Assembly (NCBI GenBank): GCA_937960715.1
Contig: CALGOO010000130.1
Span: 1 to 16,146 of the forward strand
From: an uncultured Candidatus Competibacteraceae bacterium
GTDB lineage: Bacteria; Pseudomonadota; Gammaproteobacteria; Competibacterales; Competibacteraceae
Length of the DNA: 16,146 nt
Reading direction: 5' to 3'
Part shown: one piece after another, positions 6,759-15,918 of the stretch
Numbering within the stretch: position 1 is the stretch's first letter
Layout: the number at the start of each line of letters is the position of its first letter
Made by a program: the position numbers and the translations under genes
The notes under the pieces: model-generated
Databases searched by the model: none
Seen by the model: the letters and a program-made list of their open reading frames with translations, nothing else
What the model was told of the DNA's origin: nothing

Positions 6759-7730
6759 TTATGGGTCGGAAACCTGAAAGTCGACAATGATCGGATAATG
6801 ATCGGACCCGATGGCCGGGCCGATTTCCCGCTGCCGGATCCGGATGCCTTCGGAAAAGAGGGCATGGTCAATGGGGATCCACAAGGGCGGCCAGCCGGCG
6901 GGCCAGGATGGTTGGATGCCCCGCCCGCGCCGACTGTCGCGCAAGCCGGAATCGGCCAGCAACCGAGCAAACCAGGGTGACCAGGGCGAGAGGTTGAGGT
7001 CGCCGAGTACCAGCGAGGGGGTTTGACTCTGGCGGACCCGATCGGCCAGCGCGCGCAATTGCCGGTTGCGACCTTCGGCCCATTCGGCGCTGACCGGTGG
7101 CCAGAGATGAGCGCCAATGAGGGTGAGCGGGCGCGCGGCGGCGCTGATCGTCGCCACGATGACCGGCGGACTCGTCTTGTCGTCGAAGCGGATGATCTGG
7201 CCCTGGACAAGAGGATGGCGACTGAACAGGGCGATGCCGAACAGATCGTCCCGGGGTTCGGCCAGGCGATGCGGGTAGCGCTGGTCCAGATCGCGCAGCC
7301 GGTCAAGCAGCCATGGCGTCGCCTCCAAAAGTACGACGATGTCGGGATCGGCGGTGGCGATCAGATCCCGGATGCGTTGGAAATCGCGGTTCTCGGCGTT
7401 CACGTTGGCGAGCAGGGCGCGCAGGGCGGGCCGGTTCTCGGCGGCGGGTATTGCCGGATCGTCTTCCCAAAAGGCCGGGACCAGGAACGCCAGATTGAGC
7501 AGGGCGAACGCCCCCAGCAGCGTGGACCAGCGCCATCGGCGCAGCGTCAGCAGGATCAGGGCGAGTCCACCGAGCGTGAGCGCGTATTGCGCCCGGAAAT
7601 GGGTGGTCAGTTCGAATCCCCACCAAAATTGGCCGGTGAAGCTGGTCAGCGTGGCCAGACAGGCTAGAAGGCCGGCGGCGGTTAGCAATCCAGTCAGGCT
7701 GACCCGCTGTTTCATGTCAGGGAAAACCAT
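6759..7730 (-). CDS. Endonuclease/exonuclease/phosphatase (EEP) family protein with N-terminal membrane helices
   Basis: A 323-residue protein with two or three hydrophobic segments (about 10-30, 47-64, 70-87) followed by an EEP (DNase I-like) phosphodiesterase domain facing the periplasm or membrane surface. The metal and catalytic residues are in family order: LLANVNAENRD (N109, N111), LLEATP (E136), LIGAHLWPP (H208), VLGDLNLSPWS (D244, N246), PIDHALF (D288, H289) and GSDHYPIIVDF (D310, H311). Relatives with this layout are annotated as YafD/endonuclease-phosphatase-like membrane proteins; the substrate (nucleic acid, phosphoinositide-like lipid or other phosphodiester) is unknown. An alternative start is the ATG at 7715; neither start has a strong ribosome-binding site. 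It is probably the first gene of the unit with the serine hydrolase and the MalY-type enzyme. The upstream region is AT-rich. Confidence 0.88.
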   Translation of the reverse strand: MVFPDMKQRVSLTGLLTAAGLLACLATLTSFTGQFWWGFELTTHFRAQYALTLGGLALILLTLRRWRWSTLLGAFALLNLAFLVPAFWEDDPAIPAAENRPALRALLANVNAENRDFQRIRDLIATADPDIVVLLEATPWLLDRLRDLDQRYPHRLAEPRDDLFGIALFSRHPLVQGQIIRFDDKTSPPVIVATISAAARPLTLIGAHLWPPVSAEWAEGRNRQLRALADRVRQSQTPSLVLGDLNLSPWSPWFARLLADSGLRDSRRGRGIQPSWPAGWPPLWIPIDHALFSEGIRIRQREIGPAIGSDHYPIIVDFQVSDP

Positions 7731-7887
7731 GATGGTGTCCGATAAATCCCCTATTTACTTCAAAATTTCAAAATTTGATATTGACCATTCCAGAGTAGGG
7801 CTTAACCATATAACATCATAAAAAATCAAGAAAATGGGCGCTGGGAGAGAGGCGGCGCCACTGACCATCAAAGTGAGGAATCGTCGA

Positions 7888-8163
7888 ATGAAAAGTGAAA
7901 TCACTCGACCGGTGAAAGCCAGGCGCCATGGAAGCGAAGGGCTGACGCCGGTGGATAAGCATAGTTGTCCCTATCGCGGCGCGGCGTCTTGCGTCAGCGC
8001 CAGCGGGGGTAGCTACTGCGGCGGCTATGGTGGAGATGCGCCGATCAAAGGTACTCAGATGCATTCGGTTCGATGTCTGGAGGAAAACAGCGCGGATTTC
8101 GTTCCGTATGGTTGGCCGGGCGTGCTGCGCCGCGTGGTTCATCATCCCTGGTCTCCTCGCTAA
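7888..8163 (+). CDS. Putative small Cys/Gly-containing protein
   Basis: A possible 91-residue protein, not recognised. It has a basic N-terminus (MKSEITRPVKARRHG), then a middle section with four cysteines and a Gly/Ser/Tyr-rich part (CPYRGAASC, SYCGGYGG), and a C-terminus rich in Trp, His and Arg. There is no signal peptide or membrane helix. Support: GAGGA at 7875-7879 is 8 nt before the ATG, codon use is similar to the neighbours with few rare codons, an AT-rich region lies upstream, and a hairpin followed by TTTT on the plus strand lies 90 bp downstream. Against: no known family, and a minus-strand open frame covers the same bases. The stretch could instead be a non-coding transcript. The ATG at 7834 is in frame but lacks a ribosome-binding site. 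Confidence 0.33.
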   Translation: MKSEITRPVKARRHGSEGLTPVDKHSCPYRGAASCVSASGGSYCGGYGGDAPIKGTQMHSVRCLEENSADFVPYGWPGVLRRVVHHPWSPR

Positions 8164-8252
8164 AAAACGGTCCCGCGAGAACGCCCGTTGTGGGCAAGGG
8201 GTATCGGGAGATTGCAAGGCGCCAGGCGTTGGAGTGGGTTGTTGAGATTGAA

Positions 8253-8293
8253 GACGGAGGCTCGGCCAGGCGCTGAGCCTCCGTCTCCGTTTT
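8253..8293. terminator. Strong Rho-independent-type terminator
   Basis: GACGGAGGCTC (8253-8263) and GAGCCTCCGTC (8275-8285) form a perfect 11-bp stem around an 11-nt loop. On the plus strand it is followed by TCCGTTTT (8286-8293). It lies immediately past the kinase stop codon (minus strand), where it is followed by only two Ts, so it probably ends the kinase mRNA and also any plus-strand transcript coming from 7800-8250. Confidence 0.75.
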
Positions 8294-8299
8294 ACCCGC

Positions 8300-8731
8300 T
8301 CATTTTTCCACCGTGACCCGTACTTTTCGGTCGTCCTGCCACTCGCCGACGATTCGCTGGCCGTTTTCGTACAGCACGCCCTGACCCTCCTTGCGGCCGT
8401 TGCGCCATTCGCCCTCGTAGCGGTCACCGTTGCGGTAGTAGTAAATACCCTGACCGTTGGGCTGATCGTTGGCAAAATCGCCGACATATTTGTCGCCGTT
8501 GGCGTAGAGATAGGTGCCCTGACCGTGCTTGCGGCCGTTGCGCCATCCACCCTGGTAGCGATTGCCGCTGCGGTAGTAGTAAGCGCCCTGACCATTAATC
8601 ACGTTGTCACGCCATTCGCCGACGTATTTCTCGCCACGGCTGGCATACGTGTAGGTGCCTTCGCCGTGCATCTTGGCGTTGCGAAATTCCCCCGAGTATT
8701 CGCTGCCGTCCGGATGACGGTAGACCCCTGC
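8300..8731 (-). repeat. MORN repeat array in the kinase C-terminus
   Basis: The last third-of-a-kilobase and more of the gene encodes consecutive units of about 23 residues (69 bp): YSGEFRNAKMHGEG, YVGEWRDNVINGQG, YQGGWRNGRKHGQG, YVGDFANDQPNGQG, YEGEWRNGRKEGQG and a terminal partial IVGEWQDD. DNA identity between units is visible too, for example in the segments starting near 8395 and 8530. Recent internal duplication is a reasonable inference. Confidence 0.9.
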
Positions 8732-11572
8732 GCCGTTTTGACAGTTGCCGCGCAAACAATTGGGCGTGCCGGACGGAGTGGGCTGGGCTGGCTGCTTTTC
8801 CACCGCGCGGGGGCGAGGAGGCGGTTCCGGTTCCGGTTCGGGTTCTGGCTCCGGCGGCCGGGCGGTGGGCTTGACGACGGCGACCTCCGTTCGCTTGGGA
8901 GCCAGGGTTGCCGAAAGCGTGCTTTCGTCGCCGGCGTTCAGGTTCACCTGTCCGTTCCAGTCGGCGTGGCCTTCCAGGCGGACCCGGACCTTGTAGGCAC
9001 CGGGCTTCAGCTCCACCTCCAGCGGCGTCGTGCCGATGCTCCGGCCGCTGATCAGCACCTCGGCGTCTTCCTGGTCGGCGCGAACGAACAGTCGGGCCGG
9101 CAGGGCGGGTTGCTTTTGCAACTGCTTCAGTTTGGCCTGAGCCGCCGCGGCCTGCCGGCTTTTGGGATAGCTGGTCAGAAACTGCTGGATTTCAGAGGGG
9201 TCGCTGCTGTTCCTGATCGCCGCCCAGGCCTGTTCGGCGGTGCGCGGCGCGGCCGTGGTTCCGGATTCCGACGGGCGCTCCTCCAGAATGCCCTGCGGCG
9301 CGGTCGTTATCTGCAAGCTGACGCCTTCCTCGGTTTCGGTTCGGGATAGGCGGGCATGGCGATCCTGGGCGATGACCCGGGTCTCGGGTTCCGACGTGGT
9401 GGGTCGGGGCGCCGGAACGGATTCGGCGGGTTGCGGAACCGAAACCAGACTGATGGGGGGCGGCGCCACCCCCGGTTTTGGTTCGGGTTTCGGGGGCGGT
9501 TCCGCCTGAACCACGCGGCTGCTGGGCGGTGGTTCCGGTTCCGGTTCCGGTTCCGGTTCCGGTTCGGCGACGCGAGACGGTGGCGGGCTGACGGGTTTTT
9601 GCGCCTGGGCCAGTTGTTCGCGCAACCCAGCCAGCCGGGGGTCGCTTCGATTCAGCCGCTCCAGCCGGTCGAGCGAACTTCTTGCCGCCTTGACGTCGCC
9701 CCGGCGCACGGCTTCGGTCGCCAGATCGGCGTAGCGGTCGACGATCCGCTCCAGGCCGGCGCGCGCCTCGGCGTTGCTGGGGTCGCGCTGGAGAACGTCG
9801 CCATAGCAGTCGGCGGCGTTGCCGCCCTTGCCGCTGGCCAATCGGTTGGCTTGCAGGTGCGCGGCGCATTCCCGCAGTCGGACGGCGATTCGGTCCACGG
9901 GTTCGGTCGGCGGCTGAACCGGAGGGGGCGGCGCCTTGGCCTCGCGCAGTTGCTTACGAACCTGGTCGCGCAGCGCCAGCAGCCGGCCGTGGTCGGGAGT
10001 CTGTTGCAAACCCTGCTCGATATGCAGGAGGCTGGTTTCGTAGGCGCGCTCGCGCTGCGCGTCCAGCGCCCGAGCCAGAAATTCGTCGGCTTGCGCGCGG
10101 CGCTGTTCGGCCTCGGCGCGCAGGCGGGCCTGTTCGGTCTTGCGCTGTTCTTCCTGGCGGGCCGCCATTTCCTGAGCCTGGCGCTTGGCCTGTTGGTCTC
10201 GCACCTCGCGCCTGAGCGCCAGCAGGGCGGGATGACTGGGCATCGCCTGCAAACCCTGTTCGATATGCCCCAGACTGGTATCCAGCGCGCCTTCCTGTCG
10301 GGCGCGCTGCGCCTGCTCCAAGAACCGCTCGGCCCGCAACTCGGCTTGCAACCGCTGTTCCTCCTCGGCCCGCTGAATCCGGGCGGCCTCAAGCTGCCGG
10401 TTGACCTCCTCGCGCAGCGCCAGCAATTCGGGATGGTCGGGCGCAAGTTGCAAAGCCTGCTCGATCAGGGCGCGACTGTCCTCCAACGCGCCTTCCTGTT
10501 GACGCTGGCGGGCCTGGACGAGGAGTGGGTCGGCTTCGGCGCGTTGCTGGGTGGCCACATCGACGGTGGGCGGCATCACGGGCGGGGTGACGACGACGGG
10601 CGGAATCGGCTTCGGCGGCTCCTGGGACCAGTAGAGATATCCGCCGCCCGCCAGCGCCAGTCCGGCCAGCGTCGCCGCCAGGGCGCCGGTTTTCCAGCCG
10701 AGCCGGCGCGTCGGCCGGCCGGTCGAATCGGTGAGAATCGGGACTGGTCGGGTGAGCTCGGCGATATCGAGCGGAGCGGTCGGCAGGGCTTCCGGATGAT
10801 CGAGGGCGACGATGAACTCCTGACCGGTTTGAAACCGCCGGCTGGGGTCCTTGTCCAGCAGCCTGTTGATGATCGGCTGAAAGCGGTGCAACCTTGGCGG
10901 CAGTTCGGGAACCGGCGCGGTCACGTGCATCATCGCCAGGGCGAAGCTGTCCTCGGCGGTATAGGGCGCGTTGCCGGTGAGCATTTCGTAGAACAGCACG
11001 CCGAAGCTGTACAGATCGGAGCGGGCGTCCACCGCCTGGCCGCGGATCTGTTCCGGGCTCATGTAGCGCGGCGTGCCGAGGGACAGGCCGGTGCGGGTCA
11101 TGATCGTGCTGCTGCCAAGGGTTTTGGCAATGCCGAAGTCGGTGAGCACCGGGCAGCCGTTTTCGCGGAACAGGATGTTCTGGGGCTTGATGTCGCGGTG
11201 GATGATGCCGCGATGGTGGGCGTAATGCAGGGCGCTGGCGATGGCCCGGGCGATGGCCAGACTTTCGTCGAGCGGCAGGCCGTTGCGGATGCGGTGTTGC
11301 AGAGTATCGCCGGGCAGATACTCCATCGACAGGTAATAGGTGCCCTCGTGGGAAGCGATGTCGTAGACGGTGACGATGTACGGATCGCTGAGTTGGGCGA
11401 TGATGCGGCCTTCCCGCATGAAGCGCTGCGCGAATTCCTCGTCGGTGGTGAGGACGGGCTTGATGACCTTCAACGCAACGCGGCGATGCAGCGACTCTTG
11501 CAGGGCAAGATAGACGATCGCCATGCCGCCTTGGCCGAGTTCGCGCTCGATCTGATAGCCTGGAATGTGCAT
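8300..11572 (-). CDS. Transmembrane Ser/Thr protein kinase with TPR-like, PEGA and MORN repeats
   Basis: A 1,090-residue Hanks-type receptor kinase. Cytosolic kinase domain, about 6-260: glycine loop GQGGMA (13-18), VALK lysine K35, HRDIKPQN with D127, DFG (145-147), GTPRYMSPEQ (166-175); all catalytic residues are present and it is an RD kinase. One membrane helix, about 295-315. The extracytoplasmic part has three TPR-like units (about 363-390, 430-457, 511-538; each with IEQ-L and LLALR) separated by Glu/Arg/Gln-rich coiled coil, a fourth helical region (about 565-655), a Glu-Pro run (669-681), a PEGA domain (about 826-892, ISGRSIGTTPLEVELKPGAYKV), a second Glu-Pro run (907-917), C939 and C944, then five to six MORN repeats (about 948-1080, pattern Y.GEWRNG...GQG..YY..G). 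The ATG at 11572 begins the kinase domain directly. It is monocistronic and divergent from aroC. Target and signal are unknown; the C-terminus suggests an envelope-sensing role. Confidence 0.93.
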   Translation of the reverse strand: MHIPGYQIERELGQGGMAIVYLALQESLHRRVALKVIKPVLTTDEEFAQRFMREGRIIAQLSDPYIVTVYDIASHEGTYYLSMEYLPGDTLQHRIRNGLPLDESLAIARAIASALHYAHHRGIIHRDIKPQNILFRENGCPVLTDFGIAKTLGSSTIMTRTGLSLGTPRYMSPEQIRGQAVDARSDLYSFGVLFYEMLTGNAPYTAEDSFALAMMHVTAPVPELPPRLHRFQPIINRLLDKDPSRRFQTGQEFIVALDHPEALPTAPLDIAELTRPVPILTDSTGRPTRRLGWKTGALAATLAGLALAGGGYLYWSQEPPKPIPPVVVTPPVMPPTVDVATQQRAEADPLLVQARQRQQEGALEDSRALIEQALQLAPDHPELLALREEVNRQLEAARIQRAEEEQRLQAELRAERFLEQAQRARQEGALDTSLGHIEQGLQAMPSHPALLALRREVRDQQAKRQAQEMAARQEEQRKTEQARLRAEAEQRRAQADEFLARALDAQRERAYETSLLHIEQGLQQTPDHGRLLALRDQVRKQLREAKAPPPPVQPPTEPVDRIAVRLRECAAHLQANRLASGKGGNAADCYGDVLQRDPSNAEARAGLERIVDRYADLATEAVRRGDVKAARSSLDRLERLNRSDPRLAGLREQLAQAQKPVSPPPSRVAEPEPEPEPEPEPPPSSRVVQAEPPPKPEPKPGVAPPPISLVSVPQPAESVPAPRPTTSEPETRVIAQDRHARLSRTETEEGVSLQITTAPQGILEERPSESGTTAAPRTAEQAWAAIRNSSDPSEIQQFLTSYPKSRQAAAAQAKLKQLQKQPALPARLFVRADQEDAEVLISGRSIGTTPLEVELKPGAYKVRVRLEGHADWNGQVNLNAGDESTLSATLAPKRTEVAVVKPTARPPEPEPEPEPEPPPRPRAVEKQPAQPTPSGTPNCLRGNCQNGAGVYRHPDGSEYSGEFRNAKMHGEGTYTYASRGEKYVGEWRDNVINGQGAYYYRSGNRYQGGWRNGRKHGQGTYLYANGDKYVGDFANDQPNGQGIYYYRNGDRYEGEWRNGRKEGQGVLYENGQRIVGEWQDDRKVRVTVEK
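8823..8852. repeat. Degenerate hexanucleotide repeat encoding a Glu-Pro linker (second copy)
   Basis: Five degenerate units of GGTTCC type (plus strand) that encode Glu-Pro pairs between the PEGA domain and the MORN array of the kinase. Confidence 0.8.
9531..9566. repeat. Hexanucleotide microsatellite encoding a Glu-Pro linker
   Basis: Five perfect GGTTCC units (9531-9560) plus GGTTCG. On the minus strand they encode alternating Glu-Pro in the kinase linker that follows the fourth helical region. Length changes by whole units would preserve the frame. Confidence 0.9.
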
Positions 11573-11710
11573 GTTCGAATTCCATAACCTAAAGTCGGTG
11601 GCCGCGATCCGGCGGCGCATGGGTTCCCGCATCGGTCGCTGTCGCGCCGCGCTGGGTGGCGTCCCTAGGCGGAGCGGCCAGGGCGGACACGGCGCCGGAC
11701 CGTCGTCGCG

Positions 11711-11721
11711 GTATGATATAC
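11711..11721 (+). promoter_or_regulatory. Possible aroC promoter -10 region
   Basis: GTATGATATAC contains TATGAT (11712-11717), a near-consensus -10 hexamer that is also part of a small palindrome. No convincing -35 is seen at the right distance. The leader to aroC would be about 130 nt. Confidence 0.25.
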
Positions 11722-11761
11722 CCGTGTAGTGTAGGTAATCGGCGGGTTTCCGGCAAAAGGC

Positions 11762-11778
11762 GCTAAAAGAGTTTTAGC
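11762..11778. promoter_or_regulatory. Short perfect inverted repeat upstream of aroC
   Basis: GCTAAAA, GAG, TTTTAGC: 7-bp arms with a 3-nt centre, 73 bp before the aroC start. It could be an operator or a leader hairpin; no known regulator site is matched. Confidence 0.35.
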
Positions 11779-11851
11779 AATTCCCATGCCGCCCGGTCGG
11801 TCGCGAACCCCGCGGCGCGCTGTCCACGTTTAAACCAGGGATTCTTTCAGT

Positions 11852-12967
11852 ATGTCTGGCAATACCTTTGGCAAGTTGTTCACGGTCACCACCTTCGGCG
11901 AGAGCCACGGTCCGGCGCTGGGCGCGATCGTGGACGGTTGTCCGCCTGGCCTAGCCCTGGCCGAGACGGACTTGCAACGCGATTTGGACCGTCGCCGGCC
12001 CGGTCGGAGTCGCCATACCACCCAGCGCCGCGAGCCGGACGCGGTGCGCATCCTGTCCGGGGTGTTCGAGGGCCGCACCACCGGCGCGCCGATTGGGTTG
12101 CTGATCGAGAATGTCGATCAGCGTTCCAGGGATTACGGCGAGATCATGGACCGGTTCCGGCCGGGGCACGCCGATTACACCTATCACCATAAATACGGCC
12201 TGCGCGATTACCGGGGCGGGGGCCGCGCCTCGGCGCGGGAAACCGCGCTGCGGGTGGCGGCCGGAGCCATCGCCAAGAAGTATCTGGGGGAGCGCTACGG
12301 GGTTCAAGTGCGTGGCTACTTGGCCCAGCTTGGTCCGATTCGACCGGCCAGAGTGGTCTGGGAAGCGGTGGACGACAACCCGTTTTTCTGCCCGGACCCC
12401 GACAAGGTGGCGGAACTGGAGCGGTTCATGGACGCGCTGCGCAAGTCCGGCGATTCCATCGGCGCGCGGGTGACGGTGGTGGCCAGCGGCGCGCCGGTGG
12501 GTTGGGGTGAGCCGGTGTTCGACCGGCTGGATGCCGACATCGCTCACGCGCTGATGGGCATCAACGCGGTCAAGGGCGTGGAAATCGGCGCCGGTTTCGC
12601 CTGCGTGGAGCAGCGTGGCACCGAGCATCGCGATGAATTGACGCCGGCGGGATTCTTGAGCAATCACGCCGGCGGGGTGCTGGGTGGCCTTTCGACCGGC
12701 CAGGACATCGTCGCCAGCATCGCCCTGAAACCGACCTCCAGCATTCGCTTGCCGGGGTGGACCATCGATGTCCACGGCGAGCCGGTGGCGGTGGTGACCA
12801 AGGGCCGCCACGATCCCTGCGTCGGCATCCGCGCCACGCCCATCGCCGAGGCGATGCTGGCGCTGGTGTTGATGGATCACGCCTTGCGCCATCGTGCCCA
12901 GAATCTGGACGTGCGCGTCGCCACGCCGGTCATTGCCGGCGCCGCGCCGCGTGGGGAGGGCGGCTGA
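11852..12967 (+). CDS. aroC: Chorismate synthase
   Basis: Last step of the shikimate pathway: converts 5-enolpyruvylshikimate 3-phosphate to chorismate by loss of phosphate, using reduced FMN; cytosolic homotetramer. The 371 residues compare with 361 in E. coli. Seen: GESHGPALGAIVDGCPPG (16-33) including the active-site His; GRSRHTTQRREPDAVRILSG (positions about 50-70); FEGRTTGAPIGLLIEN; RPGHADYTYHHKYG; RDYRGGGRASARETALRVAA; and the C-terminal LKPTSSI and KGRHDPCVGIRATPIAE. The ATG has a modest ribosome-binding site (AGGGA 11837-11841, 10-nt spacing). It is the first gene of a two-gene unit with the MFS transporter, which begins shortly after the stop. Confidence 0.98.
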   Translation: MSGNTFGKLFTVTTFGESHGPALGAIVDGCPPGLALAETDLQRDLDRRRPGRSRHTTQRREPDAVRILSGVFEGRTTGAPIGLLIENVDQRSRDYGEIMDRFRPGHADYTYHHKYGLRDYRGGGRASARETALRVAAGAIAKKYLGERYGVQVRGYLAQLGPIRPARVVWEAVDDNPFFCPDPDKVAELERFMDALRKSGDSIGARVTVVASGAPVGWGEPVFDRLDADIAHALMGINAVKGVEIGAGFACVEQRGTEHRDELTPAGFLSNHAGGVLGGLSTGQDIVASIALKPTSSIRLPGWTIDVHGEPVAVVTKGRHDPCVGIRATPIAEAMLALVLMDHALRHRAQNLDVRVATPVIAGAAPRGEGG

Positions 12968-12993
12968 GCGACCGCGCGAAGGCGTTCCAACCC

Positions 12994-14163
12994 GTGCTGA
13001 CTCCCCGGCTGTATCTGCGCCTGTCGGGTTTCTATCTGTTTTATTTCGCCACCCTGGGCGTGCTGTTACCGTACTGGGGTTTGTATCTGCGGGCGCTGGG
13101 GTTCGAACCGGCCCGGATCGGCGAGTTGATGGCGATTCCGCAGGCGACCAAGCTGGTGGCGCCCAGCCTGTGGGGCTGGCTGGCCGACCGGAGCGGCCGG
13201 CGGCTGCGCGTCGTCCGCTGGGCCTGCCTGGCGGCGGCGCTGAGTTTCGGCGGGGTGTACGCGGCGGGCGGTTCATACCTGGGTCTGGCGCTGGTGATGC
13301 TGCTGTTCAGCTTTTTCTGGAACGCGGCCCTGCCGCAGTTCGAGGCGGTCACGCTCAATCACCTGGGCGAACACGTGCATCGTTACAGCCGGGTTCGGTT
13401 GTGGGGATCGGTGGGGTTCATCGGCGCGGCGGTCGGCGTGGGCTTCCTGGTTCAGGATTGGGGCGTCGATCTGGTGCCGGCGTTGTTGTGGGGGCTGTTC
13501 GCCGCGCTGTGGTTGAACAGCCTGCTGGTGACGGAAGCGCCGACGCCGCCGACCAGTCATGCCGCGCTCCCGCTCGGCCAGGTCTTGCGTCGACCGGCGG
13601 TGATCGCCTTTTTCGTCGCCTGTTTTCTCCATCAGACCGCGCACGGGCCGTATTACGGCTTCTTTTCGCTGTATCTGGAAACCCTTGGCTATTCGCGCGA
13701 ATTCATCGGACTGATGTGGGGTCTGGGCGTGGCGGCGGAAGTGGGCTTGTTTCTGCTGATGCCGCGCTGGTTGCCGCGCTTCGGACCGCGCCGATTGCTG
13801 CTGGCGGCGCTGGCGCTGGCGGCGCTGCGCTGGCTGCTGATCGGCCACTTCGCCGGCGAGTTGCCGATCCTGTGGTTCGCCCAGACCCTGCACGCTTTCA
13901 GCTTCGGCGTGTTTCACGCCGTGTCCATGCACCTGGTCCACCAGTTTTTTCCCGGCGCGCTCCAGGGGCGCGGGCAGGCGTTGTACAGCAGTCTAAGCTT
14001 CGGCGCGGGCAACGCGGTGGGCAGTCTGGCCGCCGGCTATCTGTGGGCCGGTCTGGGGCCGACCGCGATGTACGATCTGGCGGCGATGTTGAGCGCGCTG
14101 GCCTGGCTGGTGGCGTGGCGCGGGTTAGGTGACGCCACCCGTTCGGGTGGCCGGTTGCGCTAG
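12994..14163 (+). CDS. MFS transporter, PPP (HcaT-like) family
   Basis: An inner-membrane transporter of 389 residues with about 12 hydrophobic helices. Resemblance to the phenylpropionate-transporter-type (HcaT) group of MFS proteins: start LYLRLSGFYLFYFATLGVLLPYWGLYL, loop LWGWLADRSGRR (cytosolic loop 2-3 MFS motif), RYSRVRLWGSVGFIGAA around residue 130, and the second-half helices GYSREFIGLMWGLG and SLSFGAGNAVGSLAAGY. The substrate is not predictable; members near aroC are usually simply called MFS transporters. No ATG is available in this frame after aroC. GTG at 12994 is preferred, with GAAGG at 12978-12982 (11-nt spacing). CTG at 12964, preceded by GGAGG and overlapping the aroC stop, is an alternative. 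It ends 13 bp before the convergent ettA stop. Confidence 0.9.
   Translation: MLTPRLYLRLSGFYLFYFATLGVLLPYWGLYLRALGFEPARIGELMAIPQATKLVAPSLWGWLADRSGRRLRVVRWACLAAALSFGGVYAAGGSYLGLALVMLLFSFFWNAALPQFEAVTLNHLGEHVHRYSRVRLWGSVGFIGAAVGVGFLVQDWGVDLVPALLWGLFAALWLNSLLVTEAPTPPTSHAALPLGQVLRRPAVIAFFVACFLHQTAHGPYYGFFSLYLETLGYSREFIGLMWGLGVAAEVGLFLLMPRWLPRFGPRRLLLAALALAALRWLLIGHFAGELPILWFAQTLHAFSFGVFHAVSMHLVHQFFPGALQGRGQALYSSLSFGAGNAVGSLAAGYLWAGLGPTAMYDLAAMLSALAWLVAWRGLGDATRSGGRLR
14134..14151. terminator. Hairpin at the 3' end of the MFS gene
   Basis: GCCACCC (14134-14140), loop GTTC, GGGTGGC (14145-14151): 7-bp perfect stem inside the last codons of the MFS gene, just beyond the ettA stop on the other strand. 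No T run follows on either side, so termination is only a suggestion. Confidence 0.35.
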
Positions 14164-14176
14164 TCGTTCGGGCCGG

Positions 14177-15841
<1,665 letters not shown>

Positions 15842-15918
15842 GCGCTTCGATCAGTGAGTTGGCGAAATGGGGGTAAGTATGGCGCCGTCCAGCGAAAACT
15901 TCTTGAGCGACGGGCTGC

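Larger units (their letters stand above)
7731..8299. other. Gene-poor stretch with AT-rich island
   Basis: 569 bp without a recognisable conserved gene. Bases 7738-7835 are strikingly AT-rich compared with the surroundings and contain a tandem CAAAATTT CAAAATTT (7761-7776); this is the likely promoter zone for the minus-strand EEP unit and perhaps for a plus-strand transcript. Bases 7836-8250 return to high GC and hold overlapping short open frames on both strands. A strong hairpin closes the stretch at 8253-8293. Confidence 0.7.

Noticed and set aside
7816..8595. 259-codon minus-strand open frame
   Set aside because: Its first half overlaps the kinase 3' end and crosses the terminator hairpin. 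Only the sub-frame starting at 8145 is worth keeping as an alternative; it uses several rare ATA/AGA codons.
9356..11587. 743-codon plus-strand open frame
   Set aside because: It lies antisense to the kinase gene, whose domains are unmistakable; the frame is a by-product of GC-rich codon use and its translation has no recognisable domain.
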